Part shown: positions 1-10,849 of the stretch, piece after piece
Layout: every line of letters starts with the position of its first letter
How positions within the stretch are numbered: position 1 is the stretch's first letter
The notes under the pieces: model-generated
Told to the model about the DNA's origin: nothing
What the model saw: only the letters and a program-made list of their open reading frames with translations
The model's database searches: none
DNA from: Hydrogenophaga sp. A37
Lineage (GTDB): Bacteria > Pseudomonadota > Gammaproteobacteria > Burkholderiales > Burkholderiaceae_C
Assembly: GCF_002001205.1 (NCBI RefSeq)
Contig: NZ_MUNZ01000049.1
Span: 1-40,631, forward strand
Reading direction: 5' to 3'
DNA: 40,631 nt
Translations under genes and position numbers: made by a program

Positions 1-13
1 CCATATCCTCCCC

Positions 14-3134
<3,121 letters not shown>

Positions 3135-3156
3135 TCGCCCACCCTGCTCCACAAAG

Positions 3157-3178
3157 AAGCGCCTTCGGGCGCTTTTTT
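3157..3178 (+). terminator. Rho-independent terminator of tkt-gap
   Basis: A seven-base-pair stem (AAGCGCC/GGCGCTT) closes a TTCG tetraloop and runs into a T-run, 22 bases after the gap stop codon. This is a textbook intrinsic terminator and isolates gap from the regulator gene downstream. Confidence 0.92.
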
Positions 3179-3231
3179 GTTGAACGGCGGGTGTTCACCG
3201 GACGCCGTGAACCCAGGTGACAGCCGGGCAC

Positions 3232-3260
3232 TTGACACTAGACCGACCGGTCTATAGATT
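3232..3260 (+). promoter_or_regulatory. Promoter with embedded TetR-type operator
   Basis: TTGACA (3232-3237) and TAGATT (3255-3260) are 17 bases apart. The spacer is filled by the inverted repeat TAGACCG-AC-CGGTCTA (3239-3254; seven-base arms, two-base centre). An operator between -35 and -10, directly before a TetR-family gene, is typical of autorepression. The -10 box ends only six bases before the ATG at 3267 and no ribosome-binding site is visible, so the predicted transcript would begin at or next to the start codon (leaderless). Confidence 0.8.
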
Positions 3261-3266
3261 CACCCC

Positions 3267-3878
3267 ATGCCCGATATTTCCACCCCAGGTACCCGCGAAC
3301 GCCTCATCACCGCCATGACCGACGCGCTGCGCCGCCGTGGCCTGCACGGCATTGGTCTGACCGAGTTGCTGCAGCAGGCCGGGGCGCCCAAAGGCGTGCT
3401 CTACCACCACTTCCCCGGCGGCAAGACCGAGCTGGCGATCGCGGCGATCGACGCGGTGGTGGACCGCATGCTGCGCGGGCTCGACACCCTGCTGACCGCC
3501 ACGCCCGATCCGCTCGTTGCACTGCGCCGCTGGGTCGGCGGCGCCACCGCCCGGCTGCAGGACAGCGGCTTCGAGTCCGGTTGCCCCCTGGCCACGGTGG
3601 CGCTGGAGAGCACCGCCCAGGACGCGGCGCTGCGCGAAGCGCTGGCCCGGGCGTTCACTCGCCTGCGCGAACGCATCGCCCAGGCGCTGGAGCAGGCCGG
3701 CGAGCCGCCCGCGCAGGCGCAGGGCCTGGCCGCCCTCATCGTGGCCGCCTACGAAGGCGGCCTGCTGCAAGCCCGCGTGGCGCAGGGCAGCGAACCGATC
3801 CAGCAGGCCATGACGAGCTTGCTGGCCCTGCTGTCGGCGCGTTCACCCGGCGCGCACGCCTCTTCTGAAGGAGCCTGA
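3267..3878 (+). CDS. TetR/AcrR-family transcriptional regulator (LmrA/YxaF-like)
   Basis: A 203-residue one-component repressor. The N-terminal TetR helix-turn-helix lies at about residues 28-50 (GLTELLQQAGAPKGVLYHHF), and the C-terminal ligand domain resembles the LmrA/YxaF type. These proteins usually repress their own gene and a neighbouring one until a small hydrophobic ligand binds. It sits directly downstream of a perfect seven-base-arm inverted repeat in its own promoter. The hydrolase gene begins four bases after its stop, so both are probably one operon under this operator. The ligand is unknown. The start codon lacks a Shine-Dalgarno sequence, in line with a leaderless message. Confidence 0.88.
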   Translation: MPDISTPGTRERLITAMTDALRRRGLHGIGLTELLQQAGAPKGVLYHHFPGGKTELAIAAIDAVVDRMLRGLDTLLTATPDPLVALRRWVGGATARLQDSGFESGCPLATVALESTAQDAALREALARAFTRLRERIAQALEQAGEPPAQAQGLAALIVAAYEGGLLQARVAQGSEPIQQAMTSLLALLSARSPGAHASSEGA

Positions 3879-3882
3879 TCCC

Positions 3883-4785
3883 ATGTCCTCATCCGTTGAC
3901 CTGGACGTCCCCGCAGCACCCCCCGTGGCCGGCGAGCGCTTGAGCCTGCGGGCGGCCGATGGCTACCCGCTGGCGGCCTACCGTTACAGGAGCCTCACGC
4001 CGCCGCGCGCGCACCTGGTGGTGGGCGGCGCCACCGGTGTGCCCCAGGGCTTCTACCGGCGCTTTGCCGAGCACGCGGCGCAGCGGGGCTTCGACGTGCT
4101 CACCCTGGACTACCGGGGCATCGGCCAGTCGGCCCCGGCCACGCTCAAGGGCTTTCGCATGGACTACCTCGACTGGGGCCGGCTCGATCTGGCCGCCGGC
4201 GTCGAGGCCATGCGCCAGGACGGCATGCCGCTGTACCTGGTGGGCCACTCCTACGGCGGCCACGCGCTCGGGCTGCTGCCCGACCCCGGCGCGGTGGACG
4301 GTGCCTACACCTTCGCCACCGGCGCCGGCTGGCACGGCTGGATGCCGCCGCTGGAGCGGCTGCGGGTGCTGTTCCTGTGGCGCGTGCTCGGGCCGGTGTG
4401 GACGCGCGCGGCCGGCTACCTGCCCTGGAGCCGGCTGGGCATGGGCGAAGACCTGCCGCTGGACGTGTACCGCCAGTGGCGCCGGTGGTGCAACTACCCG
4501 CGCTATTTCTTCGATGACCCGCGCATGCGGGCCGTCACCGAGCGCTTCGGCGATGTGCGCTTTCCCATCGTGGCGGTCAACGCGCTCGACGACGCCTGGG
4601 CCCCTCCGGCCTCGCGCGACGCCTTCATGGCCGGCTACCGCAACACCGCGGTGCGCGCCGTGAGCATCGACCCTCGCAGCGCCGGTCTGGGAGCCATCGG
4701 CCACATGGGCTACTTCCGCCCGCGGGCCCGACCTTTGTGGAACGACGCCCTGGACTGGTTCGAGGGGCAGCGGCTCAGCGGCTGA
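3883..4785 (+). CDS. Alpha/beta-hydrolase fold protein
   Basis: A 300-residue serine hydrolase of the alpha/beta fold. The nucleophile elbow GHSYGG places the catalytic Ser at residue 123. A likely acid is the Asp in NALDDAWAPP (near residue 235) and a likely base is the His in GAIGHMGYFR (near 272). No signal peptide is seen, so it is probably cytosolic. GAAGGAG lies about nine bases before the ATG. It is co-transcribed with, and probably controlled by, the TetR-type regulator four bases upstream, which suggests it processes the regulator's ligand or a related compound. The substrate cannot be named: this group of hydrolases is annotated only at fold level. Confidence 0.85.
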   Translation: MSSSVDLDVPAAPPVAGERLSLRAADGYPLAAYRYRSLTPPRAHLVVGGATGVPQGFYRRFAEHAAQRGFDVLTLDYRGIGQSAPATLKGFRMDYLDWGRLDLAAGVEAMRQDGMPLYLVGHSYGGHALGLLPDPGAVDGAYTFATGAGWHGWMPPLERLRVLFLWRVLGPVWTRAAGYLPWSRLGMGEDLPLDVYRQWRRWCNYPRYFFDDPRMRAVTERFGDVRFPIVAVNALDDAWAPPASRDAFMAGYRNTAVRAVSIDPRSAGLGAIGHMGYFRPRARPLWNDALDWFEGQRLSG

Positions 4786-4810
4786 GCGTTGCTCGAACAC
4801 GCCCGAAAGA

Positions 4811-4841
4811 CGCTCAAGCGCTCAGTCGCAACGCTTGAGCG
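4811..4841. repeat. Inverted repeat (10-bp arms) after the hydrolase gene
   Basis: CGCTCAAGCG (4811-4820) and CGCTTGAGCG (4832-4841) are perfect inverted arms around an 11-base loop. There is no T-run, so it is not a standard intrinsic terminator. It straddles the left boundary of the SPOR-tail fragment and may stabilise the 3' end of the hydrolase message or mark a recombination joint. Confidence 0.6.
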
Positions 4842-4887
4842 GCTTGCACGCCAGCAGGGCGCCCAACCCGGCCACCGCATCGCGCTG
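4822..4887 (-). pseudogene. Fragment: 3' tail of a SPOR-domain gene
   Basis: These 66 bases match 9198-9263, the last codons of the SPOR gene, at 60 of 66 positions by eye. Read on the minus strand they encode [20 protein letters not shown] followed by Asp and the stop; the intact gene has [20 protein letters not shown] then Asn and the stop. Three changes are amino-acid changes and the others are silent, so this looks like the tail of an orthologue rather than a fresh copy. It is in direct orientation to the resident gene tail and is fused at GCATCGCGCTG to a gap tail. Not functional alone. Confidence 0.85.
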
Positions 4888-4966
4888 GACAGCACCTTCG
4901 TGAAGGTGGTGGCCTGGTACGACAACGAGTGGGGCTGTTCGAACAAGTGCCTGGAGATGGCACGCG
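4877..4966 (+). pseudogene. Fragment: 3' part of gap
   Basis: Ninety bases match gap 3031-3120 with five differences that I count, three of them silent. The reading frame is kept and encodes [20 protein letters not shown] and flanking residues, but it lacks the first ~300 residues of the enzyme and the original stop, running instead into unrelated sequence. It lies in direct orientation to the real gap tail, 1.8 kb away, and shares the 11 bases GCATCGCGCTG with the SPOR-tail fragment at the joint. A longer open frame through it (4789-5136) has no family resemblance and I do not regard it as a gene. Confidence 0.88.
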
Positions 4967-5017
4967 GGTGCCCTGGGGGTGCGGCACTCGCTCCGGATGC
5001 GCGTCCGTTGTTCGGAA

Positions 5018-5050
5018 GAAAAAAGCCGCTGTTTTCACAGCGGCTTTTTT
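5018..5050. terminator. Bidirectional intrinsic terminator
   Basis: A nine-base-pair stem (AGCCGCTGT/ACAGCGGCT) with a four-base loop is flanked by an A-run on the left and a T-run on the right, so it can stop transcription from either side. It serves the minus-strand reductase gene ending at 5073 and anything reading rightward from the hydrolase and scrap region. Confidence 0.88.
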
Positions 5051-5072
5051 CATGCTCGGGGAATTCTGGCTT

Positions 5073-6119
5073 TTACAGATCGCCCCAGCCGGTCAGGCGG
5101 GCCCAGAGACTCTTCTTCTCGGGTTCTGAGGCGTAGAACGCATCGGCGCGGATGCGCCGCGGATCGGCGCCGCGCCCGGTGGCTGAGGCCTTGACGGCGT
5201 CCACCATGGGTGGCGGACCGGCCACGTAGATGCGCGCGTGCGCCAGGTCGTGGAAGTCCTGCTCCAGGATCTGGTGCACGAAGCCTTTGCGTGCAGATTC
5301 GCGCGCCGTTTCCGAAAACACCGGCGTGAAGCGGAAGCCGTGCTCCTGGGCGCGGGCGTTCAGTCGCGAATCGGCGTAGAGGTCGCGCTCGGCGCGCACG
5401 CCGTGGTACAGGTGCAACTGTTCGGGTGCTACGCCGTCTTTGAGCGCCGCGTCCAGCACCGAGAGGATGGGCGCCAGCCCGGTGCCGCCGGCCAGCAGCA
5501 GCAGCGGGCCGGTGTGCGCCTCTTCCAGGCCTTCCCAGTAGGCGTCGCCAAACGGGCCGCGCACTTCCACGCTGTCACCCTCACGCAGCTGTGTGGCCAC
5601 GTGCTGGCTCACCATGCCGTCGGGCACGATGCGGATGTGGAACTCCAGCAGGTCCTGGCCCGGCTGGCTGGCCATGGAGTACTTGCGCGCCGGCAACTTG
5701 CCAAAACGCAGCTTGGCAAACTGGCCCGGGTGGAAGTTGAAACCCTGCCCGGGAGGAGCGGCCAGGGTGACGACGAACACGTCGTGCGCCACCGGGGCCA
5801 CGCGGAACACCCGCCCGTAGAACTTCACCATGGGCTTGGGCAGGGCGGCGGACGAGAGCCAGCTGATCGTCACGTCCGACACCACGCGCGAACGGCAGGC
5901 CAGGATCCTGCCGTTGGCCCGCTCCTCCTCGGACAGAGCGCCCGGGCTGTAGCCGTCCATCGCCACTTCACCTTCAAGCAGCTGGCACTTGCAGCTGCCG
6001 CACTCACCGGTGCCACAGCCGTGGGGAAAGGGCACCCCGGCGTCCAAGGCGGCTTCAAGGATGCGCAGACGCCCGGCTTCGATGGGCTGGGGCCACTGGC
6101 GGATGTGTATCTGGGCCAT
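5073..6119 (-). CDS. 2Fe-2S ferredoxin-type NAD(P)H-dependent flavin reductase
   Basis: A 348-residue electron-transfer reductase. The N-terminal plant-type ferredoxin domain has the cluster ligands C35, C40, C43 and C75. It is followed by a ferredoxin-reductase FAD domain (RKYSMAS at about 145-151) and a nucleotide domain ([10 protein letters not shown] at about 211-220). The order ferredoxin-FAD-NAD is that of CDP-6-deoxyglucoseen reductase and of phenol or methane monooxygenase reductases; those passed electrons to an oxygenase or dehydrase. The start at 6119 (MAQIHIRQW) begins the ferredoxin fold, and upstream in-frame sequence overlaps the neighbouring gene. It lies 14 bases after the cytochrome b/EB_dh gene, so its partner here is probably that membrane cytochrome. 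Confidence 0.88.
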   Translation of the reverse strand: MAQIHIRQWPQPIEAGRLRILEAALDAGVPFPHGCGTGECGSCKCQLLEGEVAMDGYSPGALSEEERANGRILACRSRVVSDVTISWLSSAALPKPMVKFYGRVFRVAPVAHDVFVVTLAAPPGQGFNFHPGQFAKLRFGKLPARKYSMASQPGQDLLEFHIRIVPDGMVSQHVATQLREGDSVEVRGPFGDAYWEGLEEAHTGPLLLLAGGTGLAPILSVLDAALKDGVAPEQLHLYHGVRAERDLYADSRLNARAQEHGFRFTPVFSETARESARKGFVHQILEQDFHDLAHARIYVAGPPPMVDAVKASATGRGADPRRIRADAFYASEPEKKSLWARLTGWGDL

Positions 6120-6133
6120 GGGATTGCAGATCC

Positions 6134-7765
6134 TTATTGCAGTTGCAGCTTCAGAGGCTGCACATGGCGTGTGTGGCGCACCTGGTTGTGGTCGAACACG
6201 CCCACCCACATGAACATGCCATTGACGATCGGCTGGTCGTAGGGGGAGCTGGTGTCCAGCTTGCGCGAGGCCTCGATGGTCCACCAGCCGTCCTTCCACA
6301 CCGCGTGCGCGCTGACGTCGCCACGGTCGCCCTCAAACGGCTTGTCGTACACCACTGAGGGCAGCACCGTGCCCACGGGGATGGCGGCGTCGGCTTCGGG
6401 GGTGTAAGGCACGGTGTCGGCCTTGGCCATGGCGAAGCGGCCGTCGTCGCCCACGTTTGGGTCCGGGTCGAAGTGGCCCATGGCCTCCTTCATGGTGGCA
6501 AGGTTTTTGGGCAGGGACTTGAGGGTCACGTACTCGGAATCAGGGATCTTGGCGAAGTTCTGGTCGAAGCCGCCGCCGGTCTTCGGGTCCTGCGTGTAGC
6601 CGCCGGTGTAGCGGCCGGGCTTGGCGTCCATCAGGTCGCCAAAGTAGTTGTCGTCGAATTGGTGGATCGAGGCGGAACGCACCCCCTTCCAATGCCAGAC
6701 GTCGGCCAGGCTGCCGTCGGTGGCGGCGTGCAGGCCCAGACCGTTGGACGGGCCGGGCTTGTCGCTGAAGGGCTTGGGACCCAGGCGCACGGTGTTGCCG
6801 GCGGCCACCGGCGACTGGGCCAGCATCACGGCGAACTTGTCTTCGTAGTATTCGTTTTCGTCGTTCTTGAAGTAGTTGCTTTCCACGACCTTCCAGCCGC
6901 CTTCGGTCTTGATCACCGGGGTGTGCTTCTGGCTGCGCGTGGCGTCGGGCCAGCGGAACAGGAAATAGGCCTTGTCACCGTCGTGCAGGGCCTTGATGTA
7001 AACATCCACCTCACCGGTGCCGCCCAGGTTGAAGCCTCGGGCGGTATGAACCACCACTTCGCTGGCATGCGCCCACTGGGCGTCGGTCATGTCACCGTCC
7101 AGCGCGGGCGCGGCGTCGGTCTTGGCGATGCTCAGCGTCGTCTGTGCGCCGCGGTCCACCACGTAGGCCACGGCTGCTCCGGCCACCCCGGCCGTCAGCG
7201 CCACGGCCGCGCCCAGGCCGTAGGCCATGCGTGGGCTCATGATCTTGAGCAGTTGGCGCACACCGCCCATGACCACCTGGGCCAGCACGTGCAGGCCCAT
7301 GTAAAGCACGAAACCCCAGGACAGCAGCTCATGGATGCGCACCAGCGGGTTGGTGGGCAGCACGCCGGGGAAGAAGTACATCATCACGCCGGTCACGAAG
7401 GCGCCCAGCAGCAAGCCGAACGATACCCAGTAAATCAGCTTGTTGATGGCCGCCCAGCGCGTGGCGTGGTCCGGGTTCCTGAGGGCAGACAGGCGCAAGG
7501 TCAGGCGGCCCCCAAGACCTAGCTTGACCAGGAAGGCGATGTAGGCGATCACCAGTGTGGTCAGCACCGCGGCACTGACGAAGTGCCAGCGCAGGACATT
7601 GCCTTGCAGCAGCAGCACATCGACCCAGCGCAGCAGCGGCGAGCTGTCGGTCATGCTGGCGATGCGCCAGCCGGTGGAGACGCTGACCATCAGGGCCAGG
7701 ACCAGGCCCCAGTGCATCAGCACCGTGGGCAGATCGGAACGGGGGCGGTTGGCAGTGGTGTTCAT
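6134..7765 (-). CDS. Cytochrome b fused to ethylbenzene-dehydrogenase-type heme domain
   Basis: A 543-residue inner-membrane protein. The first ~205 residues hold about five hydrophobic segments of a cytochrome b561/b6-like domain, with candidate heme-ligand histidines H18, H61, H145 and H159. From about residue 210 to the end is a domain resembling the EB_dh (ethylbenzene dehydrogenase gamma-like) heme-b binding fold, expected in the periplasm. I infer an electron path between a cytosolic NAD(P)H reductase (next gene, 14 bases downstream) and a periplasmic heme. No molybdenum catalytic subunit is encoded nearby, so the final partner is unknown. It is divergent from an ABC-type binding-protein gene. 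The domain assignment of the C-terminal half is by resemblance. Confidence 0.82.
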   Translation of the reverse strand: MNTTANRPRSDLPTVLMHWGLVLALMVSVSTGWRIASMTDSSPLLRWVDVLLLQGNVLRWHFVSAAVLTTLVIAYIAFLVKLGLGGRLTLRLSALRNPDHATRWAAINKLIYWVSFGLLLGAFVTGVMMYFFPGVLPTNPLVRIHELLSWGFVLYMGLHVLAQVVMGGVRQLLKIMSPRMAYGLGAAVALTAGVAGAAVAYVVDRGAQTTLSIAKTDAAPALDGDMTDAQWAHASEVVVHTARGFNLGGTGEVDVYIKALHDGDKAYFLFRWPDATRSQKHTPVIKTEGGWKVVESNYFKNDENEYYEDKFAVMLAQSPVAAGNTVRLGPKPFSDKPGPSNGLGLHAATDGSLADVWHWKGVRSASIHQFDDNYFGDLMDAKPGRYTGGYTQDPKTGGGFDQNFAKIPDSEYVTLKSLPKNLATMKEAMGHFDPDPNVGDDGRFAMAKADTVPYTPEADAAIPVGTVLPSVVYDKPFEGDRGDVSAHAVWKDGWWTIEASRKLDTSSPYDQPIVNGMFMWVGVFDHNQVRHTRHVQPLKLQLQ

Positions 7766-7895
7766 GAACTATTCGTGGGGTTTTTTTGCACAGACCTTCA
7801 TGGCGTTGCGCCAGCCAGCCGGCTGGGCACACAAATAGTATTGGCACTTTGCTATCGTTACTCCTTGAGAGTAGACAAAATGTTGCTTTCACGTC

Positions 7896-7910
7896 ATCGG
7901 GTCGCCCGAT
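7896..7910. promoter_or_regulatory. Inverted repeat, candidate operator
   Basis: ATCGGG-TCG-CCCGAT is a perfect six-base-arm inverted repeat in the divergent region between the cytochrome b gene and the binding-protein gene. It could be a regulator site for either; no cognate regulator is identified nearby. Confidence 0.4.
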
Positions 7911-7911
7911 G

Positions 7912-7947
7912 CGTTGCCGAGGCCACAATGCCGTGGCGCCGGCAACG
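7912..7947 (+). other. Long hairpin in the leader of the binding-protein gene
   Basis: CGTTGCCG (7912-7919) pairs with CGGCAACG (7940-7947), and inside it GCCAC (7922-7926) pairs with GTGGC (7933-7937), giving 13 base pairs interrupted by a 2x2 internal loop and capped by six bases. It lies about 70 bases before the ATG at 8017 and has no T-run, so it is more likely a leader RNA structure than a terminator. The remaining ~250-base divergent region shows no convincing consensus promoter. Confidence 0.6.
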
Positions 7948-8016
7948 GCAGGTGGCTTTCAGTCGGTGCTGGCCGACGCCGCACCGGTTCTTGTTTCAGG
8001 TTTCAGGAGTCTTCGC

Positions 8017-9162
8017 ATGATTCGTTTGCCTCTTCTGGCGTGTCGCCAGCTTTTGATCTGGTTCCTGGGTCTGGCTTGCGCCGGTCTGACGCAGGCGCAG
8101 GGTGTGACGGACACCAGCATCGTGCTGGGCCAGAACCTGACGCTGCAGGAAGGCAAGAACAGCTATGGCGTGGCCGCTGCCCACGGCATGAAGCTGTACT
8201 TCGACCAGGTCAACGAGGCCGGCGGGGTGCATGGCCGCAAGATCGTCGCGCGCATCCTGGACGACGACAACAAGGCCGACAAGGCCGAAGCCAATGCCCG
8301 CCAACTGGTGTCCGATGGCGCCTTCATCCTGTTCGGGGCCATCGACGGAGGACCTTCCGCCGCCGTCATGAAGGTGGCCAACGACCTCAAGGTGCCCTTC
8401 TTCGGTCCGCTGGCCGGGCCGCCCACCTTGCGCAGCCCGCACCAGCCGCTGGTGTTCCCGGTGCGGGCCGAGCACAAGGACGAGTTCCAGGCACTCATGG
8501 ACTGGGGCAAAAAGACGGGCTTGAAAACGGTCGGTTTCTTGCGTGCAGATTCCCCTGCCGGCCAGATGCACCTGGCCAACGTGCAGCGCATCGCCAAGGC
8601 GCTGGGATTGGAGGTGGTGGTCGACATCCCGTTCAAAGGCGACATCAGCGACGCCCAGATCGCCGAGTGGGTCAAGGCCATCGGCACCAGCCAGACCGAC
8701 ATGTTCATCAACCACGGTTCGGCCGGGCTGTACCAGAGGCTGGTCGCCCACGCCAAGAACGCGGGCCTGAAGACCACCTTCATGGCGGTCAACTCGGGCT
8801 CGTCACAGATCGCCAAGGGCCTGGGGCCGCTGGCCAAAGGCATGGTGTTCGCGCAGGTGGTCCCCAACCCCCGGGCCCGCAAGCTGGCCATTGCCCGCGA
8901 ATACCAGGACGCCGCGCGCAAGGCCGACCCCAAGGCCGAGTTCAGCTACGGCGCGCTGGAGGGCTACATGACCGCCAAGGCGATGGTGATGAGCCTGGAG
9001 GCCACCGGGCGCAACCTGACCCGGGCGCGCTGGTTGCAGACCATGACCAACGCACACTTCGACCTGGGAGGTGTGGACATCCAGTACAAGCCGGGCAACC
9101 ACGAAGGCTCGCACTTTGTCGACCTGTCCATGGTGGATCGGGAAGGCCGTTTTCTTCAGTGA
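8017..9162 (+). CDS. ABC-type branched-chain amino-acid-like substrate-binding protein
   Basis: A 381-residue periplasmic binding protein of the LivJ-like (Peripla_BP_6) type. The start at 8017 has AGGAG at 8005-8009 and gives a clear signal peptide (positive MIRLPLLACR, hydrophobic core, AQA-like cleavage near residue 28); the frame stays open upstream but would bury this signal. The mature protein begins with GVTDTSIVLGQNLTLQ, the typical first strand, followed by AAHGMKLYFDQVNEAGGVHG, a family hallmark. No permease or ATPase genes adjoin, so it is an orphan receptor that could feed a distant transporter or a sensor. Ligand unknown. It lies at the right end of a block bracketed by SPOR-tail repeats. 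Confidence 0.88.
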   Translation: MIRLPLLACRQLLIWFLGLACAGLTQAQGVTDTSIVLGQNLTLQEGKNSYGVAAAHGMKLYFDQVNEAGGVHGRKIVARILDDDNKADKAEANARQLVSDGAFILFGAIDGGPSAAVMKVANDLKVPFFGPLAGPPTLRSPHQPLVFPVRAEHKDEFQALMDWGKKTGLKTVGFLRADSPAGQMHLANVQRIAKALGLEVVVDIPFKGDISDAQIAEWVKAIGTSQTDMFINHGSAGLYQRLVAHAKNAGLKTTFMAVNSGSSQIAKGLGPLAKGMVFAQVVPNPRARKLAIAREYQDAARKADPKAEFSYGALEGYMTAKAMVMSLEATGRNLTRARWLQTMTNAHFDLGGVDIQYKPGNHEGSHFVDLSMVDREGRFLQ

Positions 9163-9197
9163 GATGGCAACGGTCGACCGGACGGCCCTGAAGCCGC

Positions 9198-9986
9198 TCA
9201 GTTGCAGCGCTTGAGCGACTTGCCCGCCAACAGGGCGCCCAACCCGGCCACGGCATCGCGCTGCGTGGGGGTGATGCGGGGCAGGCGCAGTGTGGAACTG
9301 ACCGACTCGGCGCGCTCCTGCGCCACCCTGGCCGTGCGCACCCCGGTGCGCACGATGTCCGCCAGGGCCTTCTCGGCCGCCGCTTCGCTGGAGTAGGTGC
9401 CCAGCGCCAGGCCGGGGCCCAAACCAGCCGTGGAGAGCTCGCGGAAGGAGACCTTCAAATCACGCAGCTCGGTCTTCTTGCGTTCCACCTGTTCCTGGTT
9501 GTCGTAGCGGCCCATGTAGACGATCCAGCGCCCGCCGCTGCGGGCTTCGTTGAACTGCCAGCTGCGCGGCAGGTCGAGCTGGGTCAGGGCGCTTCGCAGC
9601 GCCTCAGTCTGGGCCTCGGTGAAGCCGCCGGCCTGCCAGCACGCCGTGGTCTCAGGCTCTTGGGCCACGGGGGTCGATGCCTGGGCCAGTGTGGCGGGTG
9701 CGGGTGCTTCTGTGGTTTCGCTGGCGGATGCCGCAACGGGTTCGGGTGGTGTGGCGGGCGCCTCGGCGTCGGGTCCTGTCGCCTCCGGGCTGGGGCCCGC
9801 CGTCTGCGGCTGCGCCGAGCGCGGCCCATTGAGCAGGCGCAGCATGTCGGGTTGGACCTGCCCCTTCAAACGTTCGGGTTCATGCTGTTCTTGGGGCATC
9901 AGACCCAGCGCTTCCAGACGACCTTGCGTCCACGCGTAATAGCCGAGGTTGGCAAGCAGCAGAAGGATGGCCACCGCTCTCAGCAT
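9198..9986 (-). CDS. SPOR-domain membrane protein
   Basis: A 262-residue protein with an N-terminal membrane anchor (hydrophobic residues about 3-16) and a Pro/Ala/Glu-rich linker (about 50-115). The C-terminal SPOR-type domain carries WIVYMGRYDNQEQVERKKTE and GLGPGLALGTYSSEAAAEKA. SPOR domains bind denuded septal peptidoglycan, so a cell-envelope or division role in the periplasm is likely. Its start overlaps the birA stop (ATGCTGA, seven bases), so the two are translationally coupled. Its last 66 bases are duplicated at 4822-4887. It is not close enough to FtsN or DedD for me to name it. Confidence 0.83.
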   Translation of the reverse strand: MLRAVAILLLLANLGYYAWTQGRLEALGLMPQEQHEPERLKGQVQPDMLRLLNGPRSAQPQTAGPSPEATGPDAEAPATPPEPVAASASETTEAPAPATLAQASTPVAQEPETTACWQAGGFTEAQTEALRSALTQLDLPRSWQFNEARSGGRWIVYMGRYDNQEQVERKKTELRDLKVSFRELSTAGLGPGLALGTYSSEAAAEKALADIVRTGVRTARVAQERAESVSSTLRLPRITPTQRDAVAGLGALLAGKSLKRCN

Positions 9987-10780
9987 GGCCGCACGCTCAC
10001 TTCGGCGCTGGTGACTTCGCGCAGACCCTGTGGCGTCAGCACCTGCAGGGCACCCTGGCGGCTGACCCCCTCGGCGATGCCTTCGACGCCGTCGGACAAA
10101 CGCACGGCGCGGCCGCTGAGGGCATCGCGCACCGCGAAGCGTGCCGCAAACGGCGCGAACCCCTCGCGCTCGAAGCGCTGAACGTCGCGAACCAGGGCGG
10201 GCACGACCCGTTCCAGCACCTCCCCGACCGTGACCCCGACCAGCACCTCGGCCAGTCCGGCCGGTGCCACGGGGGGCAGCGAGGTCGCCGCACCCGCCAA
10301 CGCAGCCACGACCGCGTTCTCTGGGCGAGCGATGTTGATGCCCACACCCACGACCACCGTGCGGCGAGCGGTGGCGCTGTCACCGGTGCCGGCGGTTTCG
10401 ACCAGGATGCCACCGAGCTTGCGCTCGTGCAGCCACAGGTCGTTGGGCCACTTCAGGCGCACGTCGGGATGGAGGCTCTCAGCGAGGCTCACCCCCACGG
10501 CCAGCGAGAGCCCCGACCAGTCGGCCGGCGCCAGCGGCAGGGCGAGCGAAAACGTCAGCGACTGACCGGCCCTGCTGTGCCAGCCCTTGCCCAGGCGCCC
10601 GCGCCCCGCCGTCTGCTCCTCGGCGGCCAGCAGCACCGGCTCCAGAAGCCCGGCACGCGCGCGGCGCATGAGCTCGCTGCTCGTGGAGTCGATGCTCGGC
10701 AGCACCTCGACGGTGAAACCCGGCAGATCGGGCACCACCGATTGCCAGACAGACTCGACGTGGGCGAGCAGGTCAGACAT
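9980..10780 (-). CDS. birA: Biotin--[acetyl-CoA-carboxylase] ligase
   Basis: Activates biotin with ATP and attaches it to the biotin carboxyl carrier protein of acetyl-CoA carboxylase; cytosolic. The 266-residue product shows the biotinyl-AMP loop GRGRLGKGW (residues 59-67), KWPNDL (110-115) and KLGGIL (121-126), and a C-terminal SH3-like tail. No N-terminal helix-turn-helix is present, so it is a class I (non-repressor) BirA. The start at 10780 (MSDLLAHVES) is preferred to an upstream in-frame start lacking conserved sequence. It overlaps the SPOR gene by seven bases. Confidence 0.93.
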   Translation of the reverse strand: MSDLLAHVESVWQSVVPDLPGFTVEVLPSIDSTSSELMRRARAGLLEPVLLAAEEQTAGRGRLGKGWHSRAGQSLTFSLALPLAPADWSGLSLAVGVSLAESLHPDVRLKWPNDLWLHERKLGGILVETAGTGDSATARRTVVVGVGINIARPENAVVAALAGAATSLPPVAPAGLAEVLVGVTVGEVLERVVPALVRDVQRFEREGFAPFAARFAVRDALSGRAVRLSDGVEGIAEGVSRQGALQVLTPQGLREVTSAEVSVRPC

Positions 10781-10849
10781 GGTCTGCAATAGACAGGGAC
10801 TGGCACGTCTCTGCGCCGGAGCGCGTGAAGCCGCCCAGGGCACCCGTGG

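Noticed and set aside
4789..5136. Open frame that carries the gap fragment as a possible new small gene
   Set aside because: It is assembled from the SPOR-tail antisense, the gap tail and a terminator; no ribosome-binding site and no independent conservation expected.
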